A stretch of DNA of 64,000 nt from Cognatiyoonia koreensis (GTDB lineage: Bacteria; Pseudomonadota; Alphaproteobacteria; Rhodobacterales; Rhodobacteraceae). The DNA is taken from positions 372,001 through 436,000 of the forward strand of contig NZ_FOIZ01000002.1 in NCBI RefSeq assembly GCF_900109295.1. The letters are read 5' to 3'. Positions 50,214 to 59,159 of this stretch are shown piece after piece (position 1 is the first letter of the stretch; each line of letters begins with the position of its first letter). The notes beneath the pieces were generated by a model. That model worked only from the letters and a program-made list of their open reading frames with translations, did no database searches and had not been told where the DNA came from. A program made the translations under genes and the position numbers.

Positions 50214-51001
50214 CCTTCCAGCCCGTTGTTCCATTTTCAGGCTACACGGGCTGGCGCTTTCTTGAACGCACGCTGGAAAAACAGCAGACGGCTTTTAATG
50301 AAAGCGTGCCCGTCAAGCGGGCAACGGACTATTTCCGCGACACCATCGGGACAATCCAGACAGCCGAAGACCTGATGAAAGATCGCCGTTTGCTGACCGT
50401 CGCGCTGGGTGCTTTCGGTCTGGATGATGATGTCAACAACACCTTTTTCATTCGCAAGGTGCTTGAGGATGGCACGATTTCCGATGACGCCCTTGCCAAC
50501 CGGCTGGCCGATCAACGCTACCGCGAATTTTCGCGCGCTTTCGGTTTTGGTGGCGAGGAACTGGTGCGCACCGGACTTGCGACATTCGCAGAGACAATTA
50601 TCGATCGTTTCGAAGCGCGGCAATTTGAACGCGCTGTTGGCGAACAGGACAACAACCTGCGGATCGCGCTGAACCTTTCGACCGCATTGAACGATATCAC
50701 AACCCAGAACCAGTCCGACAATGCGCGCTGGTTCGCGATTATGGGCAGCCCCCCGGTGCGGCAGATTTTCGAAGGTGCGCTTGGGCTGCCATCCAGCATC
50801 GCCCGGATCGACCTTGACCAACAGCTCGACACCTTCAAGCGGCGCGCGAATGCCACCTTCGGCACCGATGCCGTCGGCGATTTGCAAGCGCGAGACGCGC
50901 AGGAAAAGCTTATCCGCCTGTTTCTGGTCAGATCGCAAATCGAAACCGGCACCGCATTCAACGGTAACTCTATCGCGCTTACGCTTTTGCGGGGCGGGTA
51001 G
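50210..51001 (+). CDS. DUF1217 flagellar-cluster protein
   Basis: The 263-residue protein fits the DUF1217 family common in Rhodobacterales flagellar clusters: GYTGWRFLERTLEKQQTAFN (about 11-30), the D-Y-F-R motif ATDYFRDTIG and a helical remainder. Role unknown; soluble, no signal peptide. Its last 23 bases overlap the end of the convergent fliI gene, the longest such overlap in the window. Confidence 0.75.
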   Translation: MTFQPVVPFSGYTGWRFLERTLEKQQTAFNESVPVKRATDYFRDTIGTIQTAEDLMKDRRLLTVALGAFGLDDDVNNTFFIRKVLEDGTISDDALANRLADQRYREFSRAFGFGGEELVRTGLATFAETIIDRFEARQFERAVGEQDNNLRIALNLSTALNDITTQNQSDNARWFAIMGSPPVRQIFEGALGLPSSIARIDLDQQLDTFKRRANATFGTDAVGDLQARDAQEKLIRLFLVRSQIETGTAFNGNSIALTLLRGG

Positions 51002-52340
51002 GCTCGCCCTGCTCTTCATTTGGTCCGCCTGTATTCAGCGCTTGGCGCAACAACGCGAAGTGGTGCTGTGCTGGTTTGCCGTCGCGAAGGGCCAGGAATT
51101 TCTCGATCGCGGACTGGGATTTGATGGCGGCGTCGATGCTGCTGTCGGATCCCGTTTCATATAACCCCGCCTGAATCATCAGCGCGGCCTTGTCGTAGGT
51201 TCCCATCCGCCGCCTGGCCTGCAAGATAAGGCTGTTTTCAAGCGGTGTTGCCGCATCAGGCAAAGCGCGCGAAACGGAACGCAGGATATCAATCGCCGGA
51301 AAGCGCCCCTGTTCCGCAATCTGGCGATCCAACACGATGTGTCCGTCCAGAATGCCCCGCAGCATATCTGCCACCGGTTCTTCCATGTCCGAGCCGGCAA
51401 CAAGGACTGTGTAAATCGCGGTGATGTCCCCTGACTCTTCTTTGCCCGGTCCTGCCCTTTCGCAAAGCGCGGCGATCGCGCTTCCGGTGGAGGGTGGGAA
51501 TCCGCGTAGGCTTGTCTCTTCTCCCGCAGCGACTGCAACCTCGCGATGCGCCTCGCAGAACCGGGTGACGGAATCGCAAAGCAAGAGGACCTGCAGCCCC
51601 TGATCGCGAAAAAATTCTGCGACCGCAGTCGCGGCCCAGGCACACCGCCGCCGCACTTGTGGTGCCGCGTCTGATGTCGCAGCGATCACGACGGCGCGCT
51701 TCATCCCTTCCGGCCCGAGCACGGATTCGGTGAAATGGCGCACCTCGCGCCCCCGTTCACCGACAAGCGCGATGACGATGACGTCAGCGTTCACGCCGCG
51801 GGCAAGATCGGCCAGCAATGTCGATTTGCCGACTCCCGACCCGGCAAACAACCCGACGCGCTGCCCTTGAACAAGCGGCAGCATCGTGTTCATCGCCGCA
51901 AGCCCGGTTTCCAGCCGTTCGCCCAAAGGTCGCCGCTGGTTGGGCGGATTCGGCCGCCCCTGCAACGCAGACCGCCCAAGCCCCGGCAGCAAGGGCCGCC
52001 CGTCCAGCGGTGCGCCGTCCGGGTCAACCACACGCCCGATCCAGCTGATATCCGGCGCAAATCGCGGCCGTGGCACAAGGATGACGCGCGTGTTCAGTGC
52101 CACCCCTTCGACTGAACCATCAACCAGCACATCGACATGATCCGGTTGGAGCCGGATTATTTCACCGCGCAGCGTTTCCGCCCCGTTCTGCAACGATATG
52201 CGGTCCCCCAATCGGGTTGAACGCGGAAACCCCGCGACCTGCAACGTGCCGCCAGACACCTGCTGCACCCGCCCGACCGCATGCTGAAAGGTGAAATCCT
52301 CGATCAGGCGCGTCACCTTTTCCAGCGTTAATCGTCCCAT
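50979..52340 (-). CDS. fliI: Flagellum-specific ATPase FliI
   Basis: The 453-residue F1-beta-like ATPase has Walker A AGSGVGKS (166-173), VIALVGERGREVRHF and Walker B VLLLCDSVTRFCEAHREV (split near 246-263). It energises export with FliH and FliJ. ATG 52340 follows AAAGGG; a TTG at 52367 would add nine residues. The gene is alone on this strand, divergent from flgB. Confidence 0.93.
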   Translation of the reverse strand: MGRLTLEKVTRLIEDFTFQHAVGRVQQVSGGTLQVAGFPRSTRLGDRISLQNGAETLRGEIIRLQPDHVDVLVDGSVEGVALNTRVILVPRPRFAPDISWIGRVVDPDGAPLDGRPLLPGLGRSALQGRPNPPNQRRPLGERLETGLAAMNTMLPLVQGQRVGLFAGSGVGKSTLLADLARGVNADVIVIALVGERGREVRHFTESVLGPEGMKRAVVIAATSDAAPQVRRRCAWAATAVAEFFRDQGLQVLLLCDSVTRFCEAHREVAVAAGEETSLRGFPPSTGSAIAALCERAGPGKEESGDITAIYTVLVAGSDMEEPVADMLRGILDGHIVLDRQIAEQGRFPAIDILRSVSRALPDAATPLENSLILQARRRMGTYDKAALMIQAGLYETGSDSSIDAAIKSQSAIEKFLALRDGKPAQHHFALLRQALNTGGPNEEQGEPTRPAKA

Positions 52341-52388
52341 GAAATTGAATCCCTTTTGTCTCAACAACGTCTTTTTAAGGAATCACCC

Positions 52389-52403
52389 TTAATTGTTCAT
52401 TGA
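52389..52403. promoter_or_regulatory. Candidate CtrA site in the fliI-flgB divergent promoter
   Basis: TTAA (52389-52392), 7 bases, then TTGA (52400-52403): 7 of 8 matches to TTAA-N7-TTAA, placed between the divergent fliI and flgB starts. A second TTAA lies at 52375-52378 but at the wrong spacing. Confidence 0.45.
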
Positions 52404-52425
52404 AGCGACCGAGGGAGAAGCCCCG

Positions 52426-52803
52426 ATGTACCAAGGACTGGATCTGTTCAACACTGCTGCGGCCATGGCCCGCCATGCCGGTGCACGGCAGGCGTTGACC
52501 GCACGCAATGTCGCAAATGCGGACACACCGGGATACGAGGCCCGCGTTATGCCGACCTTTGCGCAGACTTACGGCACAAGCAGCGATTTCACATTACGCC
52601 AGAGCGACGCGCGCCATATGTCGGCGCAAACCGCACACAGCCGCCAGGTTGACCTGGCGCGAACGGAACCGTCGCCGAACGGCAATACCGTGTCCATTGA
52701 AGAAGAAATGCTGAACGCCGTCGCGATCAGTCGCGAACACAACCGCGCCCTGACGATCTATCGCCACGCGATGACCGTGCTGCGCACGACGTTGGGCAGG
52801 TAA
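52426..52803 (+). CDS. flgB: Flagellar proximal rod protein FlgB
   Basis: The 125-residue rod protein has the FlgB/C motif ALTARNVANADTPGYEARV (about 25-43) and C-terminal helix EEMLNAVAISREHN. ATG 52426 is preceded by GAGGGAG. First gene of a nine-gene run through fliL. Confidence 0.9.
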   Translation: MYQGLDLFNTAAAMARHAGARQALTARNVANADTPGYEARVMPTFAQTYGTSSDFTLRQSDARHMSAQTAHSRQVDLARTEPSPNGNTVSIEEEMLNAVAISREHNRALTIYRHAMTVLRTTLGR

Positions 52804-52808
52804 ACATC

Positions 52809-53189
52809 ATGACAGATTTCAATGACGCCATGTCGGTCGCGACCAGCGGGATGAAGGCACAGGCCAACCGCCTTCGTCATGTTTCCGAAAACATCGCGAA
52901 CACCGACACGCCGGGCTATCGACGCAAGACGATTTCGTTCTCGGACGCGATACAGGACGGCACGGTCAGCACCGGCCCGGTGAAGCTTGACCAGACCGAT
53001 CTTGCGCAAATCTATGACCCGTCAAATCCGCTGGCCGATGCGACGGGGCATTACGCGGGTTCGAACGTGAACCTGCTGATCGAAATCACCGACGCGCGTG
53101 AGGCGCAGCGCAGTTACGAAGCAAATCTGAAGGTCTTTGATCAGGTGCGGCAGATGTCGACCGCCCTGATGGATCTTCTCAGAAAATAG
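52809..53189 (+). CDS. flgC: Flagellar proximal rod protein FlgC
   Basis: The 126-residue protein has MSVATSGMKAQANRLRHVSENIANTDTPGYRRK (split near 7-39), the FlgC N-terminal helix and NT-TPGY motif, and the C-terminal helix YEANLKVFDQVRQMSTALMD. It stacks on FlgB in the rod. Confidence 0.92.
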   Translation: MTDFNDAMSVATSGMKAQANRLRHVSENIANTDTPGYRRKTISFSDAIQDGTVSTGPVKLDQTDLAQIYDPSNPLADATGHYAGSNVNLLIEITDAREAQRSYEANLKVFDQVRQMSTALMDLLRK

Positions 53190-53191
53190 GA

Positions 53192-53482
53192 ATGACGCGA
53201 ATGGATATCAGAAGCACGCTTGTCGCACAAAATTATGCTGCGAACCGCACGGTCACACAGCCCACACCCAATGCAGGCGAAGGGTTGCTCGCCGGTGCCA
53301 AGGATTTCATCAGCACATTGCAGCAAAGCGAAAACACCGCGATGGCTTCTATGACCCAAGGGGCCGATCCGCACGCGTTGGTACAGGCACTTGCCCAGAC
53401 AGAGCTTGCCGTTCAAACGGCGGTTACCGTGCGCGACAAGGTGGTCGAGGCTTATCAGGAAATCCTGCGGATGCCGGTCTGA
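53192..53482 (+). CDS. fliE: Flagellar MS-ring/rod junction protein FliE
   Basis: The 96-residue protein has the FliE C-terminal half: ALVQALAQTELAVQTAVTVRDKVVEAYQEILRMPV (split near 62-96), with helix QSENTAMASMTQGA before it. It joins the MS ring to the rod. Overlaps fliQ by one base. Confidence 0.9.
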   Translation: MTRMDIRSTLVAQNYAANRTVTQPTPNAGEGLLAGAKDFISTLQQSENTAMASMTQGADPHALVQALAQTELAVQTAVTVRDKVVEAYQEILRMPV

Positions 53483-53751
53483 TGATGAGCGAGGCCGTCT
53501 TTTACGACACCCTGCGTCAGGGGCTGTGGGTCGCGTTCATGATCGCGGCCCCGATCCTGACGGTTGCGTTGGTCGTCGGTCTGGCGATTGGTCTGTTTCA
53601 GGCGCTTACCTCTGTGCAGGAAATGACCCTGACCTTTGTGCCGAAACTGGCAGCGATTGCGGGCGTCTTCTGGATCACGATGGCCTTCATGACGGAAACA
53701 CTGGTCAGCTTCTTTCAGAAGACACTGATCCCACTTGTGGCGGGCGGATAA
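53482..53751 (+). CDS. fliQ: Flagellar export gate protein FliQ
   Basis: The 89-residue protein has two membrane helices (about 17-40 and 50-75) and the FliQ motif IGLFQALTSVQEMTLTFVPKLA (split near 37-58). It is part of the FliPQR gate. Unusually it sits in the rod operon, apart from fliR and flhB, which lie on the other strand at 57298-59159. Confidence 0.92.
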   Translation: MMSEAVFYDTLRQGLWVAFMIAAPILTVALVVGLAIGLFQALTSVQEMTLTFVPKLAAIAGVFWITMAFMTETLVSFFQKTLIPLVAGG

Positions 53752-53752
53752 G

Positions 53753-54469
53753 ATGGACAACGCAACATATGCGACGCTGACCCGGCAATCGGGGCTGATG
53801 AAGGAATTGCAAATCGTCGCGAACAATATCGCGAACGCATCGACGACCGGATTTCAGGCAGAGAACATGATGTTCTCTGAATATATCTCGACCACGGGCA
53901 ACGATTTTGATTCACTGTCCATGGCGGCGGGGACAGTTCGGCAAACGGTGCACACCCAAGGCGCGTTGGCGCAAACTGGTGGACCATTCGATCTTGCGAT
54001 TGAAGGCGAAGGCTATTTCCTTATCGAAACCGCCGGGGGCGAACGGCTGACGCGGGCTGGCAGTTTCACACCGGATGCGAACGGCGATCTTGTGACAATG
54101 GATGGCAACCGCGTTCTTGATGCCGGTGGTGCTCCTGTTTTCATTCCACAAGGGGCCGGACAAATCGCGATTGCGCCAGACGGCACCATCAGCGCCGCGG
54201 GCACCCCTGTCGGGCAAATCGGCCTTGTCGTACCGACAGACCCTACCACCATGATCCGCGAGGGCAGCGTTCTGTTCAACGCCCAAGACGGTTTTGGGCC
54301 CAGCGCAGACGGGCGTATGTTGCAGGGGTATCTAGAGGATTCAAACGTAAACCCGATCGTTGAAATCGGTCGCATGATCGAGGTCCAGCGCGCCTATGAG
54401 CTGGGGCAAAGCTTTCTCGACAAGGAGGATGAGCGCATTCGCGGAGTCATCCAGGCCATCGGCCGCTAG
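53753..54469 (+). CDS. flgF: Flagellar proximal rod protein FlgF
   Basis: The 238-residue rod protein has the N-terminal SGLMKELQIVANNIANASTTGFQAE (split near 13-37), DLAIEGEGYF (about 83) and C-terminal EVQRAYELGQSFLDKEDERI. FlgF/FlgG share this layout; the N-terminus and length favour FlgF. Start two bases after the fliQ stop. Confidence 0.88.
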   Translation: MDNATYATLTRQSGLMKELQIVANNIANASTTGFQAENMMFSEYISTTGNDFDSLSMAAGTVRQTVHTQGALAQTGGPFDLAIEGEGYFLIETAGGERLTRAGSFTPDANGDLVTMDGNRVLDAGGAPVFIPQGAGQIAIAPDGTISAAGTPVGQIGLVVPTDPTTMIREGSVLFNAQDGFGPSADGRMLQGYLEDSNVNPIVEIGRMIEVQRAYELGQSFLDKEDERIRGVIQAIGR

Positions 54470-54484
54470 ACAAGGATATCAGAT

Positions 54485-55270
54485 ATGCGTGCACTCAAGA
54501 TCGCGGCGGCCGGTATGACGGCGCAGCAAATGCGGGTCGAAGTCATTTCCAACAACCTCGCCAACATGAGTACGACGGGATATAACCCCCGCCGCGCCGA
54601 GTTTGCGGACCTGCATTATCAACAACTGGCGCGGCCCGGTACGATCAACGCCTCTGACGGGACAGTTCTGCCCACCGGTGTGCAGCTTGGACTGGGCGTG
54701 CGGGCCAGCGCGGTTTCCGTGATGTTGTCACAAGGCTCGCTTGGGCAGACCGGTGGCGATCTGGACGTCGCCATCGAAGGGCTTGGTTATCTTGAGGTCA
54801 CGCTGCCCAACGGTACCGCCGCCTTTACCCGTGATGGCGCGCTGAAACGGACAGGTGACGGCTTGATCGTTACGGCAGATGGGTATCCTGTCGCGCCGGA
54901 TATCACGATCCCCGCCGACGCACGCAGTGTGTCGATCAACGCCGAAGGTGAGGTTTATGCCTATTTCACCGACCGGATTGAACCGGAACTGCTGGGACAA
55001 TTCACGCTTGCCGGGTTCACAAATCCCAAGGGACTTGAGGCAATCGGATCGAACCTGTTTCTTGAAACGCCAGCCTCGGGTCCGTCCGTGGTGACGACAC
55101 CCGGACAGGACGGGTTAGGCGTGTTGCGGCAAGGTTACCTCGAAGACAGTTCTGTCGATCCGGTCAGAGAGGTCACAGACCTGATCGAGGCGCAGCGCGG
55201 CTACGAGCTCAATTCCAAAGTCATCACGGCCGGTGACCAGATGCTTGGCGCGATGGTGCAGATCAGATGA
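54485..55270 (+). CDS. flgG: Flagellar distal rod protein FlgG
   Basis: The 261-residue protein begins MRALKIAAAGMTAQQMRVEVISNNLANMSTTGY (split near 1-33), has GDLDVAIEGLGYLEV (about 91-105) and the C-terminal DLIEAQRGYELNSKVITAGDQML. It forms the distal rod inside the P and L rings. Overlaps flgA by 4 bases. Confidence 0.92.
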   Translation: MRALKIAAAGMTAQQMRVEVISNNLANMSTTGYNPRRAEFADLHYQQLARPGTINASDGTVLPTGVQLGLGVRASAVSVMLSQGSLGQTGGDLDVAIEGLGYLEVTLPNGTAAFTRDGALKRTGDGLIVTADGYPVAPDITIPADARSVSINAEGEVYAYFTDRIEPELLGQFTLAGFTNPKGLEAIGSNLFLETPASGPSVVTTPGQDGLGVLRQGYLEDSSVDPVREVTDLIEAQRGYELNSKVITAGDQMLGAMVQIR

Positions 55271-55695
55271 TGCGTTGGTTGGCCCTGGTGCTGTGTCTTG
55301 CCCCCCGCGCAGAGGCGGAAACCGTCGTTGCAGCGCGCACCATCCAGGCGCAGACGATCATTGCGGCGACCGATCTTGTCCTGCAAGACGGCGATGTCAG
55401 CGGCGGGGAAAGCGATCCTGCCCTGTTCATCGGGATGGAGGCACGGGTCGCGCTTTATGCAGGACGACCCATTCGCGTCGGCGATGTCGGCTTTCCTGCC
55501 TTGGTCGATCGCAATCAGCTTGTCCCGCTGGTTTATGAAAACAACGGGCTGCTGATCCGAACGGAAGGGCGCGCGCTTGGCCGCGCCGGGGCGGGTGAAA
55601 TGGTGCGGGTGATGAACATGTCATCGCGCAACACCGTATCCGCAAGGATCGGGCCCGATGGGGCCGCATATGTACTGGCAGGGGCTGACGGATGA
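55267..55695 (+). CDS. flgA: Flagellar P-ring assembly chaperone FlgA
   Basis: The 142-residue protein has a signal peptide (about 1-17, cleavage near RAEA) and the SAF-domain C-terminal half typical of FlgA (GRPIRVGDVGFPALVDRNQLV, split near 61-81, and GEMVRVMNMSSR). It assists FlgI ring assembly in the periplasm; flgI itself is not in the window. Confidence 0.85.
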   Translation: MMRWLALVLCLAPRAEAETVVAARTIQAQTIIAATDLVLQDGDVSGGESDPALFIGMEARVALYAGRPIRVGDVGFPALVDRNQLVPLVYENNGLLIRTEGRALGRAGAGEMVRVMNMSSRNTVSARIGPDGAAYVLAGADG

Positions 55696-56420
55696 AAAAA
55701 CTGATAATCGCTGCAAGTTGCGCAGCACTTTGCGCCTGCAGCAGTACACCAATTGGCAAACCGCCCGAGCTGACGTCCATCGTGGCAACACCGGACCGCA
55801 CCGCCATGGTGACCTATGGCTTGCCGGACACGATCGAAACGGCACCGAATTTTCCGGGTGCTTCGGCCTCTTTGTGGACGGGGGATCGTGGATCGCTTTT
55901 GGGCGAACGCCGCGCGATGCAGCGCGGTGATATTCTGACGGTTGTCATCGAAATTGACGACCGCGCGGAAATCTCGAATTCGACGGACCGGTCGCGGTCT
56001 GCATCACAGCAATTGGGGGTGCCGCAACTTCTCGGCCTGCCACAACGTATTGATGCACGTGCACCAGAGGGTGCCTCGCTTGGCAATGCGGTATCGGTCA
56101 ACTCGCAAAGTGCGTCAAATGGCGACGGATCGGTGCGGCGCAACGAAAAACTGACCTTGCGGGTCGCGGCCACGATCATCGATGTGCTGCCCAATGGCGT
56201 GCTGTCGGTCGCCGGCCAACAAGAGGTGCGCGTCAATTTCGAAGTGCGCGAATTGCTGGTATCCGGTTTTGTCAGGCCTGCAGACATCACTCGCCAGAAC
56301 GAAATTACCTACGACAAGATCGCCTCCGCCCGCATTTCCTATGGCGGTCGGGGACAGATTACCGATGTGCAGCAACCCCGCTACGGGCAACAGGCGCTTG
56401 AAGCCGTGTTGCCGTTCTAA
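55692..56420 (+). CDS. flgH: Flagellar L-ring protein FlgH
   Basis: The 242-residue outer-membrane lipoprotein has the lipobox LCAC (lipidated Cys near residue 17), SLWTGDRGSLLGERRAMQRGD (split near 61-81), and C-terminal FVRPADITRQNEITYDKIASARISYGGRG (split near 195-223). It forms the L ring. Overlaps flgA by 4 bases. Confidence 0.92.
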   Translation: MKKLIIAASCAALCACSSTPIGKPPELTSIVATPDRTAMVTYGLPDTIETAPNFPGASASLWTGDRGSLLGERRAMQRGDILTVVIEIDDRAEISNSTDRSRSASQQLGVPQLLGLPQRIDARAPEGASLGNAVSVNSQSASNGDGSVRRNEKLTLRVAATIIDVLPNGVLSVAGQQEVRVNFEVRELLVSGFVRPADITRQNEITYDKIASARISYGGRGQITDVQQPRYGQQALEAVLPF

Positions 56421-56435
56421 AACCGCGAGACACAG

Positions 56436-56933
56436 ATGAAAAAACTGCTTTTGCCTCTTTTGCTTTTGCTTGTCGGCACCGGGTCCGGTGTCGGGGCCGG
56501 TTTGTTGCTCAAGGAACCGGAACAGCTCGAAGACCATGCGGCAAACCCGTGTGGTGATCCTGCCGATATGGCTGCGACGCCGCCGCCTGACCCTATTCCG
56601 CTGGATACCGAAACCGAATACGCAAAGCTCAACAACCAGTTCGTTGTTCCCGTTGTCGCGGATGACCGCGTTGCGGCGATGGTTGTTTTGTCGCTTAGCA
56701 TCGAGGTCATCGCCGGCAACAAGGAAGTGATCTTTGAAACCGAACCGAAATTGCGTGACGCGTTTCTGCAAGTGCTGTTCGACCATGCCAATATCGGCGG
56801 GTTTTCCGGCAACTTCACGACGGCATCCAATATGCGGATCCTGCGCGAGGATCTGCAACGCGCGGCGCAGTCAATCGTCGGAACGAATGCGTTGGATGTT
56901 CTGATCCTGGATATCGTTCGGCAGGATACCTAG
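56436..56933 (+). CDS. fliL: Flagellar basal-body protein FliL
   Basis: The 165-residue protein has an N-terminal membrane helix (about 2-22) and the FliL periplasmic domain (NQFVVPVVADDRVAAMVVLSLSIEV, split near 65-89, and LRDAFLQVLFDHANIGGF). FliL sits at the stator and stabilises or stimulates it. Its TAG stop forms CTAG shared with the convergent gene. Confidence 0.87.
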   Translation: MKKLLLPLLLLLVGTGSGVGAGLLLKEPEQLEDHAANPCGDPADMAATPPPDPIPLDTETEYAKLNNQFVVPVVADDRVAAMVVLSLSIEVIAGNKEVIFETEPKLRDAFLQVLFDHANIGGFSGNFTTASNMRILREDLQRAAQSIVGTNALDVLILDIVRQDT

Positions 56934-57301
56934 AAACGGGGTTTTTGGCGCGCGGCCTGTCGTTCGCGTTCCAACCGTTTGACCAGTTCCTGCATCGCCT
57001 GATCCTTGCCAAACGCGCGTTGCAACCTTGCGCGGGCTGCGTCCCTCAAAGCAAGCACACGGGCCAATTCGGTATTGATCTCTTCACGTCTGCGATCGAC
57101 CCAATGTTGCCAACGCACCGTCGCGCCTGCCCGCTCAGCCGCCGATTCCACGGACACCGGCGTGTCACGCTGCCGCGCCAGATCATGCAACTGTTGGCGC
57201 AATGCGGATTCCTTGCGCTGCAACGCGGCTGATTTCGCCTGCGCAGCAGATAACGCGGCGGCGGTTATTTCTGTTAACCTGACAAGATCGTCGCGCATCA
57301 T
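56930..57301 (-). CDS. FliJ-like coiled-coil protein
   Basis: The 123-residue protein is almost wholly charged coiled coil with heptads (EITAAALSAAQAKSAALQRKES, then a second segment RRREEINTELARVLALRDAARARL). Length and helix layout resemble FliJ, the export ATPase central stalk, but no definite family motif is visible. It is the last gene of the flhA-fliR-flhB run, overlapping flhB by 4 bases. Confidence 0.5.
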   Translation of the reverse strand: MMRDDLVRLTEITAAALSAAQAKSAALQRKESALRQQLHDLARQRDTPVSVESAAERAGATVRWQHWVDRRREEINTELARVLALRDAARARLQRAFGKDQAMQELVKRLERERQAARQKPRF

Positions 57302-58380
57302 CGCCGCTTTCGCGCTTGTTGCCGGACCTTTTCGGCAAAGCGAATGGCGGCCGCAACCGGTTTGAAATGCGTGATCGCAATCTCTTCGCCAATCGCGACG
57401 GTGGCATGCAAGGCGCGGGCCGTTGGCGGGTCTGCATGGATGGGCACACCGTGCTCCATCGCGATTTCACGGATTCGCGCGGCGACTTCGTCCACGCCCT
57501 TTGCGACACATTTCGGTGCTGTTCCAGGCATCCGCGACCAGGCAAGCGCGACGGCATAGTGCTGCGGGTTGACGATGACGACATCCGCTGCAGGCACATC
57601 CACCAGCATCTGGTTCATGGCGATGTCAAAGGCACGTTGGCGACGCTGCTGTTTCATCATCGGGTCGCCTTCGGACTGTTTTGTTTCGTCCATCATCTCT
57701 TTGCGCGACATGCGGTGCTTGCGCAGATGCTCTGCCCGCTGCCACAGGAAATCGACGATCCCCAGCACGGCAGCGATGACCAGCACGATCAAAAGCAGCG
57801 ACACAACCAACTGTCCCAAAGTGACTGCCACCATGGCGGGTGTCAGATGCATCGCACCGATCATGCGGGGCATCTGGAACGACAGAAAAACGCCCAGCAC
57901 GACCCCGTAAATCAACAGTTTGGTCGTGCTCTTGGCAAACTCGAAAAGCCCTGCACGCCCGAACTTGTTCTTTGCACCTGAAATCGGTGAAATCCGTGAC
58001 ATTTTCGGGGCGAGTTTCGATGGCGCAAAGACCAGCCCGCGCTGCGCAATCAGCGCGAGAATGGCCAGAATTGCGGGGCCGGCGAACCAAGGCCCTGCCT
58101 GCGCGGCCGTCGTCAGAAGTACACCTCCCATCAGCGGGTTCTGCGACCCTGCGAATGTCATGCGACCAAGCGCGTCCGCCTCTGCAAGCAGGCCCATCAA
58201 ACTGCTTGCGAAACCAACAAGAAGGGCAGATCCCATCCCCATTGCGACGATCAGAAAGCCACCATAAGCGGCGGCGGTGATGAGGTCGTTCGATTTCGCG
58301 ATTTCACCCTTCTTGCGCGCATCGTCGAGCTTTTTCTGCGTCGGTTCGAACTGCTTGTCATCATCTTCCGCGTCCGACAT
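57298..58380 (-). CDS. flhB: Flagellar export switch protein FlhB, with NPQH instead of NPTH
   Basis: The 360-residue protein has four membrane segments in its first 210 residues, the linker (about 210-250) and a cytoplasmic cleavage domain. The autocleavage motif reads VVIVNPQHYAVAL with Asn-Pro-Gln-His at 271-274; the canonical residue three is Thr. Asn and Pro, required for self-cleavage, are kept. FlhB switches export from rod/hook to filament proteins with FliK. ATG 58380 overlaps the fliR stop as TGATG. Confidence 0.92.
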   Translation of the reverse strand: MSDAEDDDKQFEPTQKKLDDARKKGEIAKSNDLITAAAYGGFLIVAMGMGSALLVGFASSLMGLLAEADALGRMTFAGSQNPLMGGVLLTTAAQAGPWFAGPAILAILALIAQRGLVFAPSKLAPKMSRISPISGAKNKFGRAGLFEFAKSTTKLLIYGVVLGVFLSFQMPRMIGAMHLTPAMVAVTLGQLVVSLLLIVLVIAAVLGIVDFLWQRAEHLRKHRMSRKEMMDETKQSEGDPMMKQQRRQRAFDIAMNQMLVDVPAADVVIVNPQHYAVALAWSRMPGTAPKCVAKGVDEVAARIREIAMEHGVPIHADPPTARALHATVAIGEEIAITHFKPVAAAIRFAEKVRQQARKRR

Positions 58381-59159
58381 CAAAAACCCCCTGACGGGTT
58401 CATGACGAAGGCCATGAACGTATCGACCCAGATCGACAGGATGAACGGTGCGGTGATGAGAAGCAGGAACAGCCCGCCAGCCGTGATCGCAGGCGCGCCG
58501 ACAAAGGATACCATCAATTGCGGCATTGCCTTGTTGATGACCCCAAGGGTCACATTGTAAATCAGGGACGCCAGCACGAACGGGGCCGCCAGCGTAAATC
58601 CGAGCGCAAATGTCCGGCTGACAGCTGCGACGCCCAGAGCGGAAACGGTTTCGCTTTCGACCACGGCCCCAAGCGGCACAAGGTTATAGCTTTGGATCAT
58701 ATAGGCCGCGAATTGCACGTGCAGCCCCATCATCGCGGCCAATGCAAGCCCGGCAACCACGAGCACATGACCAATGGCCGGTTGCGGATCTGCCCCGGCC
58801 GTGCCACCGAAAATCTGTGACAGAGAGGTCGATTGCGCCGCGATGGCACCGGCGGTTTGCAACGCGATCACGAAAAAGCGCAAGAGCAACCCGAAGAAGA
58901 GACCGGTCGCGATCTCTGGCCCGCCGATAGCCAGCCCGGACATCAGCGTATCTGGCGCGGCGGTTGTGCGGTCGGACACGGCGGGAAAAATGATGAGGCA
59001 AAACGCCAGCGTGATTCCCAGCCGCACACGAACAGGAACTGTCTGTTCACCAAACGCCGGCAGGAACGACACCATGCTCCCGATGCGCAAGAACACAAGG
59101 AAAAAGCCCCAAAGCGCGTTCTGCGAAAACGGCAGCAACGGGATCAGATCGGCAATCAT
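58380..59159 (-). CDS. fliR: Flagellar export gate protein FliR
   Basis: The 259-residue protein has about six membrane segments with FliR motifs LVFLRIGSMVSFLPAFGEQTVPVRVRLGI (split near 21-49) and PFVLASLIYNVTLGVINKAMPQL (split near 193-215). It completes the export gate with FliP and FliQ. ATGA overlap with flhA. Confidence 0.92.
   Translation of the reverse strand: MIADLIPLLPFSQNALWGFFLVFLRIGSMVSFLPAFGEQTVPVRVRLGITLAFCLIIFPAVSDRTTAAPDTLMSGLAIGGPEIATGLFFGLLLRFFVIALQTAGAIAAQSTSLSQIFGGTAGADPQPAIGHVLVVAGLALAAMMGLHVQFAAYMIQSYNLVPLGAVVESETVSALGVAAVSRTFALGFTLAAPFVLASLIYNVTLGVINKAMPQLMVSFVGAPAITAGGLFLLLITAPFILSIWVDTFMAFVMNPSGGF

Noticed and set aside
52375..52392. TTAA-N10-TTAA before flgB
   Set aside because: Spacing is 10 bases, not the 7 needed for CtrA; the better-spaced pair at 52389-52403 was kept instead.
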